Source: Oscarella lobularis
Taxonomy: Eukaryota; Porifera; Homoscleromorpha; Homosclerophorida; Oscarellidae
DNA length: 64,000 nucleotides
Direction of reading: 5' to 3'
Assembly (NCBI RefSeq): GCF_947507565.1
Contig: NC_089181.1
Coordinates: 2,303,614 to 2,367,613 of the forward strand
This document shows, piece by piece, positions 22,252 through 33,627 of the stretch. The first letter of the stretch is position 1. Each line of letters opens with the position of its first letter. Made by a program: the position numbers and the translations under genes. Under the pieces are notes generated by a model that was not told where the DNA came from, did no database searches, and saw nothing but the letters and a program-made list of their open reading frames with translations.

Positions 22252-22460
22252 GGCGTCAGGTTGTTTGTGTCACGTGCCTACGGCCATACGGGACGCGAGG
22301 CTTCGCGAAGGTTCGGTCCCATTCGAGCACTCTCTGAACCTAGAATCGCCTAGAAGAATGGCAGGATCACTATATAAAGACGAGATCGAGATCGGTGCCA
22401 TCCAACCCAGAGCTCAAACGAGTTACAGAAGCAGAAGAATCAACTGCGAACCAAAAAGCA
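22252..22460. promoter_or_regulatory. Divergent SPR/HSP70 promoter with heat-shock element and TATA box
   Basis: A perfect three-unit heat-shock element, TTCgcGAAggTTC, spans 22302-22314. A TATA box (TATATAAA) lies at 22371-22378, correctly oriented for HSP70. An E-box-like CACGTG is at 22271-22276, nearer SPR. A second weaker nGAAn cluster (TAGAATCGCCTAGAAGAA) lies around 22341-22358. The TATA position puts transcription start near 22400. That is downstream of the first in-frame ATG of the HSP70 frame (22395), and supports the next ATG at 22461 as the translation start. Confidence 0.8.
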
Positions 22461-24419
22461 ATGCCTGCATCTCACAGCAAAAGCGCTCCAGCCATCGGCA
22501 TCGACTTGGGAACGACGTACTCGTGCGTCGGCGTCTTCCAGCACGGTCGCGTCGAAATCATCGCCAACGATCAGGGCAATCGCACGACGCCGAGTTACGT
22601 CGCCTTCGCTCGCGACACGGGCGAACGTCTAATCGGCGACGCGGCCAAAGCCCAAGCGGCGTCGAATCCGACGAACACGATATTCGACGCGAAACGTCTT
22701 ATCGGACGTCGCTACGACGACGCGACCGTTCAATCGGATATGAAGCATTGGCCGTTTCGTGTCGTCAACTCGTCCGGGAAACCGCGTATCCAAGCGACGA
22801 CGGCCGATGACGACGCGAAGGAACTGGCACCGGAAGAGGTCAGCTCGATGGTGCTGACGAAAATGAAGCAGACGGCCGAGGATTATCTCGGGCAGAAAGT
22901 CACCAATGCCGTAATCACCGTGCCCGCCTATTTCAACGACGCTCAACGCGCTGCGACGAAAGACGCCGGTCGCATTGCCGGTCTCAATGTCCTGCGCATC
23001 ATCAACGAACCGACGGCCGCTGCGCTCGCCTACGGTCTCGACAAGAAGGTCGGCGGCGAGAAAAACGTTCTCATCTTTGACTTGGGCGGCGGAACGTTCG
23101 ACGTCTCCGTGCTGGCGATCGACGAGGGTTCCGTGTTTGAGGTGCGCTCGACGGCCGGCGATACGCATCTCGGCGGCGAGGATTTTGACAATCGGCTCGT
23201 GAGTCATCTTGTCAGCGAGTTCAAGAGGAAGTACGGGAAGGACTTGTCGTCGAATCCGCGCTCGTTGCGACGACTGCGGACGGCGTGCGAGCGCGCCAAG
23301 CGCACGCTCTCGGCGAGTTCCGATGCGGCGATCGAAGTCGACGCTCTCTACGAGGGAATCGATTTTCACACGCGCGTCACTCGCGCTCGATTTGAGGAAC
23401 TGTGCGGCGATTTGTTTCGATCGTGCCTCAAGCCAGTCGAACAGGCACTTCAGGATGCCAAGTTAAGCAAAGGCGACATTGACGAAGTCGTTCTCGTCGG
23501 CGGATCGACGCGCATTCCGCGAATTCAGCGCATGCTTGCCGACTTTTTCAACGGAAAGGAATTGAATCGATCGATCAATCCCGACGAAGCCGTCGCCTAC
23601 GGTGCCGCCGTTCAAGCGGCGATACTCAGCGGGCAAAAAGACGAAGTAATTGACGACGTTCTTCTCATCGACGTTGCACCGCTGTCGCTTGGCATCGAAA
23701 CGGCGGGCGGCGTGATGACGTCGCTGATCAAGCGCAACACGCGCATTCCGACGAAAGCGTCGCAAATCTTTATGACGTACGCCGACAATCAGCCGGGCGT
23801 TGCAATTCAAGTCTATGAAGGCGAACGGGCTCTGACGAAGGACAACAATCGATTGGGCACATTCGAGTTGAGTGGCATTCCGCCGGCACCGCGCGGCGTT
23901 CCGCAAATTGAAGTCTCCTTTGATATTGACGCCAACGGAATTCTCAACGTTACGGCGCAAGATAAGAGCACCGGGAAGTCAAATAAGATCACCATCACCA
24001 ATGACAGTGGTCGACTGTCGAAGGCTGACATTGAGAAGATGGTGGACGACGCTGAGAAATACAAGGAGGAAGATGAAAAGCAGAGAAGGAAAATCGACTC
24101 AAGGAATCAACTCGAGTCATACGCTTTTGGCGTCAAATCAGCCGTTGATAATGACGCGGCGAAGAAGCTGAGCTCCGACGACGTGGGCAAGGTGAAGGAG
24201 GCTGTCAACGAGACACTCAAGTGGTTGGACGGCAACCTGCTTGCTGAAGTGGACGAGTATGAGCACCAGAGAAAGGAGCTGGAGAAAGTGTGCACGCCCG
24301 TGATGACAAAGCTGCACGGAGGACAGGACGGATTCAGTGGAATGAATGCTGGAGCTCACGGGCCAGGAGCTGCCACAGCGGGCAATGCACAGGGGCCCAC
24401 TATTGAAGAAGTTGACTAA
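22461..24419 (+). CDS. HSP70: Heat shock protein 70, cytosolic inducible type
   Basis: ATP-dependent chaperone of the cytosol/nucleus. Intronless, 652 residues from the chosen ATG; an upstream in-frame ATG at 22395 would add 22 residues but lies at or before the expected transcription start. All HSP70 signatures are present: [12 protein letters not shown], the phosphate-loop segment [12 protein letters not shown], and [13 protein letters not shown]. The nucleotide-binding domain is followed by the substrate-binding domain and a lid. The protein ends PTIEEVD, the cytosolic tail that binds TPR co-chaperones such as HOP and CHIP. Intronlessness, the TATA box and the upstream heat-shock element together indicate a stress-inducible gene. 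The C-terminal linker is short and Gly/Ala-rich rather than GGMP repeats. Confidence 0.96.
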   Translation: MPASHSKSAPAIGIDLGTTYSCVGVFQHGRVEIIANDQGNRTTPSYVAFARDTGERLIGDAAKAQAASNPTNTIFDAKRLIGRRYDDATVQSDMKHWPFRVVNSSGKPRIQATTADDDAKELAPEEVSSMVLTKMKQTAEDYLGQKVTNAVITVPAYFNDAQRAATKDAGRIAGLNVLRIINEPTAAALAYGLDKKVGGEKNVLIFDLGGGTFDVSVLAIDEGSVFEVRSTAGDTHLGGEDFDNRLVSHLVSEFKRKYGKDLSSNPRSLRRLRTACERAKRTLSASSDAAIEVDALYEGIDFHTRVTRARFEELCGDLFRSCLKPVEQALQDAKLSKGDIDEVVLVGGSTRIPRIQRMLADFFNGKELNRSINPDEAVAYGAAVQAAILSGQKDEVIDDVLLIDVAPLSLGIETAGGVMTSLIKRNTRIPTKASQIFMTYADNQPGVAIQVYEGERALTKDNNRLGTFELSGIPPAPRGVPQIEVSFDIDANGILNVTAQDKSTGKSNKITITNDSGRLSKADIEKMVDDAEKYKEEDEKQRRKIDSRNQLESYAFGVKSAVDNDAAKKLSSDDVGKVKEAVNETLKWLDGNLLAEVDEYEHQRKELEKVCTPVMTKLHGGQDGFSGMNAGAHGPGAATAGNAQGPTIEEVD

Positions 24420-24760
24420 ATTGTTTGCAAGTGACTTAGTATTGTGTCTTATCTAAGTATCAGGTCTTGAGTATTATAATAGATCGATATTTTCTATTAC
24501 AATAAATTGATTTTTTTTCATTTATCTTGTGCTTGTCCCATCAGCTATATACACCTGAGAGGGAAGTTCTCATTGTTCATACACGTACACTGCATCTGAG
24601 TTCTGTTGCTTGCAATCATAACTACATGCGCATGGAACCATCACAGAGAGTGGATAAAACAACAGACAGTAAAAGCAAGAGAAGGAAAGCACTAAGTCAC
24701 TAAATCTTGCAAAAAAATCCATACGTCCTATCGCGCCATAACTAACCATCAAAAAGCACG
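24420..24760. other. 3' ends of HSP70 and filamin-like gene
   Basis: A convergent intergenic stretch. An AATAAA polyadenylation-like signal for HSP70 lies near 24501-24506, in ACAATAAATTG. Nothing else coding or repetitive was seen. Confidence 0.5.
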
Positions 24761-26051
24761 TCAGTTTGTTATGTTAGCTGTGAAAGGACTACCAGGCACT
24801 TGCTCTCCGGAAAATTTCACGGTAACATCATAGACGCCCGGATCCGTACAGACGTACTGCACCTTAGTGATGTTATCACCTCCCTTTGTAAAACTAATCT
24901 CAGCGCGACTGGGCCCCTTCACCGCCACACCAACGGCACCCGGACCGGCCTCTTTTACGTCGACATAGAATTCGACAGGCACATTCACTTTGCCTTCTTT
25001 TATGCCCGGTCCGTTCACAACTACCTTGTCGGGACGCCCGTACGATCCCTTGTGTTTGGGATTGCGATCGACTTTGCTCGTGAACGGCGAACCCGGCACT
25101 TCACGATCGCCCCAGAGAATGTGGAGAACGTAGTCGCCGGGCGCTTTGGGTAGAAATTGATAGTCGTAGCCCGTTTTGCCTCGCTCAGACGGACCAATGT
25201 CCGCCTGAGAGGGACCTTGTATGCTGAACGATAAGGGCCCATGACCTAAGGGGGAGGAAGACAAAGAAACGATTAGTGTCATAGATACTGTACTATGGCT
25301 AAACAAGCTAAGGTACCAAAACCTTCATGACAACGTAATAAGGTTAGCTAGAAGCGTCGATACACCTGACGAACGTGTCGTGCAAGAATTTGCTTTAGAC
25401 AAACAATAACACACGATCCAGGACCGTTTTTCTCGCTTCGTATCAATAGACGCGGTAATGATACGAAGCATGAAAGTCTCGCTCCTCTCGTTACGTTACG
25501 TTACGTTACGCGCGCGCGTGCGCGCGCGGAGTTATGGCTTCGAGGAGTAAGGTGCATTCCATACCCGCTTCCGACGTGTCGACGGAAAAGAAACACGGTT
25601 CCAAGGCGACGCCCGACTTCAAACCGGGCCCGGTCACCTTGCACTTCTCCGAATGACTGACCGGAACGAACGTCGGATCCTTTTCGACGGCGACGGCGAA
25701 CGGCGAACCGGGTATGTGTTTGCCGTCGCATTTGATCGTCAATTGATAGTCGCCTTCTTCCAACGGGACGTAGCTCACGTCGAAGCCGTCCGACGTGTGT
25801 TTGCTCTCGAGAGCGACTTTCGACGGACCCGATATGCCCATCGATAGTTTGCCTTTTTTCTCGTCGGTTATGGGTGGCATTTTCAGGTGGAATGTGCTCG
25901 TTTGGCCCGTTCGGCCGTGGCTCAGGCCGTCGCCGGACGGTGTCGGTTGATCGTTGGCGCTCATCTTTCGTTCGCAACGCTTGGCGGCCGACTGATCCGA
26001 TCGGAACAGGAACTCAAGGCATGCGCGCTGGGCAACGTCATAGTTTTGCAT
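24761..26051 (-). CDS. Filamin-repeat protein lacking an actin-binding domain
   Basis: Two exons (25565-26051 and 24761-25245, phase 1) encode 323 residues, or 294 if the Met at 25964 is used. The protein is made of about three filamin-type immunoglobulin repeats. The repeat endings are visible: IPGSPFAVAV, VPGSPFTSKV and VPGSPFTANI. Each is preceded by the usual GDYQLTIK/GDYVLHIL/GVYDVTVK strand. Repeats 2 and 3 also show the canonical VTGPGLKSG / VNGPGIKEG and GPSQADI / GPSRAEI elements. There is no calponin-homology pair, so it cannot bind actin like full filamin. It could act as a small filamin-like adaptor, or be a rearranged fragment of a filamin gene. The N-terminal 60 residues have no recognised domain. 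The protein ends right after the third repeat. Confidence 0.82.
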
Positions 26052-26280
26052 TAATATCTATGACATAATTTCGCGGAACCGAACGACGACCACGACGACC
26101 GGGCGTCAGCGGCCAGTGTCAGCACGCTCCATCGTGGTCTTTCTCTGCAAATACAAAAAATAGATTGGAGCTAGCTACTGTACTCGTGCAGTGCACGACA
26201 GCACGCCCGTGGCGCATGCGCTTCCGAGCAAAGCGGGTGACCCCCACGCGACGTTGTTTACAGGACGCCAGGTGAAAAAC

Positions 26281-28912
26281 ATGAACTCATCTGACAAAGA
26301 AGAAGGCGAGAGCTTACAGGGTGAGCTATTTTTTGGCTGGTGCCCTATTCAAGTTGCAGTACAGTATGCAAAGGCGAAGCAGCGGGCATTTCCTGCAGCT
26401 AGGAGGCAAACTGAGCGCGTTGTCCTGCGTCACATAACTACTAACAGCTGCAATTGCAGCCACAACGTATTGTACTAGTTTGCCAAAACAGTTGCATTTT
26501 CAATTTGATCATAGTGTTTATATTTTCTTGTCATAGATTCTTGTTTTGACGAAGTAGATGCTTTGTACTCAGTTTGTGCTGATTTTACTAGTGGGCCGGG
26601 GACTCATTTTTAAAAATGCGTGGGAATGAGGGGAAGTACCTAGGCGTTGTTTTGATATGTGTTTTCTTCGGCAGAGAGACCCGTTGCTGCTCTAACAGCT
26701 CGGATTTCTGCTATTGCCACTCCGGAAGACTCTGATGTAATTCGTAAAGATTTTGAAGACAGTAGCTCACACGGTTCGGTCGTGAGTGCATACCACGAGT
26801 GTTAGTTAGTGTAGCTTTTTCAGGAGATCAAAGTCGTCCTCGCGCTCTTGCTATATCACATAGAGAAAAACCTAAGTTGCATTTGAAGAGAGATCAGGCC
26901 TGTGCTCTTCAAGTCGCAAACTCAAATTTGAGCGACGATCCAACCGGCCCCTCCTCCGGATTTGATTCACTAACAGAAAGCGATGAAAGGCTTTCAATAA
27001 ATCCCGAAAGAGTTAAAATTAAGGTTGTAATAAACCTGGTCTTTCGTTTAGAACTGACTTCATATCAAAATTATTAGACAAGCGTTGAACTGACTGTAAA
27101 CACAGCCGAAAAAGAGATTCCCGAGACTGGTTGTATAGCGCAATTCTGGAGCCATAACCACCTGAAAAGAGTACACGCAAAGAGAGGGATAAATCGTTAC
27201 GTGGCGAAAGTGGGGTTTCCAGGTGAGTACGAACTCTCTCTTTCTCTCTTCCCTTTTGGGCTTCTTTTACAAACACATTTATCAAAGTCGCTTTTTCTCA
27301 GCTTGGCCATATCGGGAGATGGTGAACGTAAAGCTGTTCGTTGAAGAACGCTGTACACGCGTCATCAGAATTGGCTCAATCTGTATTTTTGAAGATCCTC
27401 CGCCACGTTTATTTGTTATTGGCAATCAAGTGAAATCTGCTGAAGTCATGGAAGCGGTCTTTTTTCCGTCCAGTGGCGACGGAGCCCCAAGTAATCCCTT
27501 TAGCGGTAGAGCCATTCTAATGTGCCGCTCGGATAATGAAGCAATGATTCATGGTCAATTTGCAATTGGGATTCGCACCTGTCTTAGACTAATTTCAATT
27601 TTACCCGCAGCGTATTCTAGAATGATTTTTAATCGTTTTCCACAGCATGAGCTTCCTCGACCCGAGCTGTCGTTGCCAGAGCTCCAAGCTCGACTAAATG
27701 GTTTGGTTCACGTTGTACACAATACGGAGCACGGTGCTAAAGATGCCAGTGGTCAGACTGAAGGAGTCAGTAGAAACGTCGATGTTGATGCTGCTGATCC
27801 TCTTTACGATACCGTATCAGAAGGTCAGAGCACGGCTTTAATTCGGCTCTTCTCTTAGTTCTTTACGTACAGTAGTACAAGCAGAAATAGGAAATACCAA
27901 AGAAAGCAGCTATGAATCTCCTGTAATTGACGTGGTGCCTCGCGGCAACGGTATTCTTAGGGATTTTTGAATTTCTTTTAGTGCTAACTCTTTCTCAAAG
28001 GCCTCGAACTTCGACCACAGCTACGCATGTCAAGCGAAACAGGGCTAAAAATATTAAGCAAGGTCGTAACAGGAGAAATTAGCGTAGATCGAGCTATTGA
28101 AGATGCAAATGATTATGATACCTTCAAACGGCTACTACAAGTAAGGTTCCCCATCTGTAACCTAATGACGGTCAAACTAATTTTAGAGCGAAAAACTCAA
28201 TGACGGCCAGTCGTCTTCTGTAAGCTTATGCCTTCAAGTTCATATATCAATAATCACGTTGTAAGCCTGTACTACCTTTAGTTGAAACCATGGCGAGATA
28301 TTCGAAGGCGAAGAGGTCAAACTTGCTTTGGCATTTCTAATATCTGACTAACCTCTTTGGGTGGTATTCTGCAGAAAAAGAGATAGCTGAAACTACTCAA
28401 TCTCTCTCTTCTACCGAGAAGACGGACACTGACAGCCTGCCCGGCCGCCGACAGCCGAAGGCATGCAACCTGAATTTGAAGCGATGCTTTTTTGGTAATT
28501 TAATTTTGCTTTAGTCTTGGCATGGCGCAAGGAGAAAAGGTAATCACCATGCATACTCCCACGTACAAATGAATGTAGGTCGTCACTGCAGATGAGTCTG
28601 ATGTCAGCAGTGATGCTGGTTCACTTACAAGCTCGGATTGGAACAGCCATTCTCTTCCAAAATCTTATGGACGAGATAGAAAAAAAGCTGTATATTTCTA
28701 AGTCAGATTGTATACTGAAGTCAATTGTTATGTATTAGGCTACATTGCCAGCCACTCTGAATGGAAAGTCAGAATCATGTTGTAGCAAAGACAGTGGGCT
28801 GGGAGATTCACTTGGTGAACTTCCGATTCGAAGCGCGGCGGGTAGAAGTAACCGGAAGAATGCTCCTTTGCCTGAGATACCTCAGTCTGAAAAATCGGAC
28901 AAAAGTTGCTGA
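26281..28912 (+). CDS. Unrecognised multi-exon protein
   Basis: I do not recognise this gene. A chain of exons with good GT-AG ends and coherent phases can be followed. It begins with 26281-~26320 (MNSSDKEEGESLQ). The next exon, near 26675-26780, starts ERPVAALTARISAIA. Another near 26824-27024 starts GDQSRPRALAISHRE. The one at 27075-27221 contains IAQFWSHNHLKRVHAK. Then comes 27302-~27575 (WPYREMVNVKLFVEE, FEDPPPRLFVIGNQV). Further exons lead to a last one ending at a TGA at 28910-28912 (SKDSGLGDSLGELPIRSAAG). The central 27.1-27.6 kb part looks like a folded domain with alternating beta-type segments. The flanks are Ser/Asp/Glu-rich and probably disordered, and a helical patch, ETGLKILSKVVTGEISV, lies near 28035. 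No catalytic or metal-binding motif was seen. A scaffold or signalling protein is possible but unproven. Confidence 0.6.
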
Positions 28913-29008
28913 GAATCCTTTGTCTTGTACGGCGTTTGCATCTTTTATGTCTTTTTGTTTTTGCAGTACATTGCTGGAGATGTATTTTTTTGAAACCTCC
29001 GACAATAA

Positions 29009-29806
<798 letters not shown>

Positions 29807-29904
29807 TTAATTAACAGGGGAGTGTATGTGCTATGTAGCATACTGTACTGTATTTGTATTAAAAAAATGGAATTTTCAAAGATCCTGACGGAAAGTGTCA
29901 CTTT

Positions 29905-30312
29905 TTATGACGACGACGAAATTTCATCAATAAATTCATCTGCTAAAGTCTCATCTCTGCGCTGTATGATTTTTTCTAGTTTTGATGCCATCACTTCGAG
30001 CGGATTATCGGGTCGTTCTCGAACAACGTGAGAAGTCAACGTCTGAAACAATTCGACGACGCCGTGCTTTTCCAAATAGCTGACGGCTTTCTGATAGGGG
30101 GTCTCAGCTCCGGCCAATTGAGGCGAAATAGCTTCGCGAACGTTCTCGTCGTCTTCGATCTCTTCGTCGTCGATGTCGTGATCGACGAGGACGTCGTCGA
30201 CGTCCAACACAACGTCACTCTCGCCGTCGGGAGTCGTCGAACGCGACAAAGACATCGTTGCCGTAGAAACCAAGGAGTGAAGAATTCCCGTATAGGTGTC
30301 TACTCGCCCCAT
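29905..30312 (-). CDS. Small Dpy-30/RIIa-like dimerisation-domain protein
   Basis: A single 135-residue frame. The C-terminal half reads PYQKAVSYLEKHGVVELFQ then LTSHVVRERPDNPLEVMASK. This is the helix-turn-helix pattern of Dpy-30/RIIa-type dimerisation motifs, with the typical RP-x-NP-x2-F/V-M core. Proteins with this arrangement, such as TEX55-like and flagellar adaptors, often sit in cilia or PKA-anchoring complexes. The N-terminal half is very acidic (DVDDVLVDHDIDDEEIEDDE) and probably disordered. A start further in, at the Met of MSLSRSTTP, is equally possible. The assignment rests on motif shape only. The gene is divergent from calmodulin, whose start codon lies about 215 bases away. 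Confidence 0.65.
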   Translation of the reverse strand: MGRVDTYTGILHSLVSTATMSLSRSTTPDGESDVVLDVDDVLVDHDIDDEEIEDDENVREAISPQLAGAETPYQKAVSYLEKHGVVELFQTLTSHVVRERPDNPLEVMASKLEKIIQRRDETLADEFIDEISSSS

Positions 30313-30527
30313 AGCGCTCTCACCCCTACATTCGAAGAGAGAGCTACAATATCAATGCGGCACGTCTAAATATTTTATTCAAGGTTCGTTGAAAGGGAAC
30401 CTTTGACCTTCGACCGTGCGCGCGCAACGACGCAACGAGGCAGTCGATAACTCGCATGCGCAGACATCGAGCCTTCATAACGGTCGCATCGTCTCTCTCT
30501 CTCGCTCCAAGAACTTAGTCGCATACC

Positions 30528-31373
<846 letters not shown>

Positions 31374-31642
31374 AGTTCGTCTTTCTCTCAGTTGATGGAC
31401 CATTGTGACTTTTTTTTGTCTTGTGTTTTGCTTTTTGTGCGTCTACGTATCATTCTGTTCATTTAAAATTTTATTAGTGTCTGTTCTATGCGTAGACTCC
31501 TCCTCCCGTCGAGAGGTTTCGCCGGTGGCGTCCTTAGTAATTAGGTTAGATCCAGGGAACGCATAACGTGCTTGCCGAGACGAAGTACCAGTTCTTGTAC
31601 GTCACTCGCTCGCCGGACCTCATCGTGTCGAGACCCCAGATC

Positions 31643-32359
31643 ATGGTATTGCTTCTCCGCGGCCCATTTCTATTCGCTGACGCTTGTTCTTAGGCCTTCA
31701 AACCGCTTTCAGATCAAGAAAAGAAAGGTAGGACAGAAGGCACGCCGGTAGACGCGGTCTCTAACGGCAATATCGTAGATTTTACGGAAGCTTTTCACTT
31801 GTGCGATCGCGACAAGAACGGAAAAGTGACGGGCAATGAACTGGAGAAGGTTCTGAAGTCGTTGGGAATGAATCCTACGAAAGAAGAAGTCGCCGACATG
31901 ATCAAGTTCGCCGACTTGGATGGTATGCGACGGCACGTGACTCGCTGCATGCGATCAATAGTAATTTTATTCATCGTGTTTACTTTAATTAATCCCCCCC
32001 CCCCAGGCAACGCGACCTTAGAGTTGGACGAGTTTCTTAAAATGATGGAATTCAACAGCGGCGGCCCCAAGGGGCGCGAGGAACGAGAGGAACTAAAGGC
32101 AGCTTTCAAGGAATTCGACGCCGATGGAAACGGATTTATCACCGCCGAAGAGCTGCGCAAGGTCATGGCAAAAATGGGCGATAAATTGTCAAAAGCAGAG
32201 GTGGAGCAGATGGTAAAAGACGCCGATGACAGCGGAGATGGAAAAGTTGATTTCTTTGGTAAAAAGAACCCTTTCCTCATTTATTTATTTATCTATTATT
32301 ATTATTACTAACGTCGCGCTTTCTATGTAGAGTTCGCTCGAATGATGACGAAGAGGTAG
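31643..32359 (+). CDS. Calmodulin-like protein 1 of the tandem array
   Basis: Divergent calmodulin paralogue, 153 residues. Exons 31643-31645 (ATG only), 31694-31727, 31779-31922, 32007-32258, 32331-32359: the same intron positions and phases as calmodulin. Four EF-hand loops: DRDKNGKVTGNE, DLDGNATLELDE, DADGNGFITAEE and DDSGDGKVDFFE. All keep Asp at position 1 and an acidic residue at 12. Loop 2 has Ala at position 6, where the ligand's preceding Gly usually is, so weaker binding is possible. The linker between lobes is longer (EFNSGGPKGREERE). It ends MMTKR. The start is chosen by analogy with calmodulin; there is no other in-frame Met before exon 2. Partners are unknown. Confidence 0.88.
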
Positions 32360-32519
32360 AAGGTCGTTTCACCTCTCTTCAACGAACGAGACTCCATTTC
32401 ATTTCTCCTTTGACACTTGCTGTTCTATTGATATCAATCGTCGTTCCTTTTTCCTTTCAGTGTATCTCCTCCGCGCAAGAGCGAGCGAATTTGCCTCGTA
32501 GTCTAGAGTCTCTTTCTCG

Positions 32520-33385
32520 ATGGTAGACGTCGATTCGTTTTGTCTCCTCTACTGACCTCCTCTTCTTCTTTCCAGACGTCCGGGCACTTTACACGGAAAC
32601 AAATTGCCGGTCCTCTTTTCTTCGTTCGTCTCTCTCTCGATCTTGCACGAGTCCTGTTCGTTTTCTCTTAGAGTTTCGCGAAGCCTTCGAGCTGATCGAC
32701 AGCGACAAAAATGGCTACATATCCGGCAACGAATTAGGAACGCTATTCGCTTCGCTCGGACGCGAACTGTCGCCGATCGAGCAAAAGCACATGCTAGAGA
32801 AAATCGATAAAGATGGTACGGTCGTGGGAAAGGGGAAGGGGAGGGGAGGGGGAGGCTCATAAACTTCCATGGACTGCGAGTGAGATTTCGCCTCTACTTA
32901 TATATAAAGGAGGTCCTTCTAGAAGCGTACGTGTAAATTGCGTGCCTGAGTCGAGAAATAGTTGACGGTGATTGGGACACGTCTTCTTTTTCAAACACCT
33001 GTGCTTTGACCTTGACCTCTGACTTATTCTTTTTTATTTATTTATTATACATATCTGCCTAGGCGACGGGCGAATCGATTTTCAAGAGTTTCTCGTCATG
33101 ATGGGCGACAACGCGAGTCGAGAGGCAATCGGGGAATTGAAGGCGGCATTCAAAGCCTTTGACAAGGACGGCAACGGGTACATATCCCGAGCCGAGTTGA
33201 CCGAAGTGATGAGGAAGTCCGGCGACAAGTTGAGCGAAGACGAAGTCGATGGGATGATACGTAAAGCCGATCTCGACAAGGACGGGCAGGTAAATTATGA
33301 AGGTAAGAACAAGTGGAATGTCGAGAAATGAGAAATTTATATTATATTTTTAGAATTTGCTTATTTGATTCTTGGAAACAAGTGA
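32520..33385 (+). CDS. Calmodulin-like protein 2 of the tandem array
   Basis: Third member of the array, 150 residues. Exons 32520-32522 (ATG only), 32576-32609, 32672-32815, 33063-33302, 33354-33385, again matching the calmodulin intron positions. Exon 2 ends at a weak GTCCTC donor, but its 34-base length, identical to that of the neighbouring paralogue, supports it. EF-hand loops: [48 protein letters not shown]; all four look Ca-competent. The C terminus FAYLILGNK is hydrophobic and unlike the MMT-K end of calmodulin. Expression and targets cannot be inferred. The 3' flank is AT-rich up to the PARP1 start at 33628. Confidence 0.86.
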
Positions 33386-33627
33386 TGCCGTCGTCTTTCG
33401 TCTGTTTCACTGCAGCGCTATGTTGTTTATATTGCAACGTACCTTATCGAAATTTTTTTCAGATGGGTCATTTTTTGTTTTTTTTTGTGTTTGTGCTTAG
33501 TGTAACGATAGCTTCATACAATGATACAAACCCTGCCAGATCAATTTTTAAAATTCAACGCGTAGATCATTTGAGCAGGGAGGCAACGCACGTTACTCGC
33601 TAAGCGTGCAGTGACACGAAACACAAA

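Noticed and set aside
22395-22460. Upstream in-frame ATG as HSP70 start
   Set aside because: It lies only about 17 bases after the TATA box, so most transcripts would start at or beyond it; the extra 22 residues have no HSP70 counterpart.
22629-23369. Minus-strand open frame within HSP70
   Set aside because: Mirror frame of a GC-biased HSP70 coding sequence, a well-known artefact.
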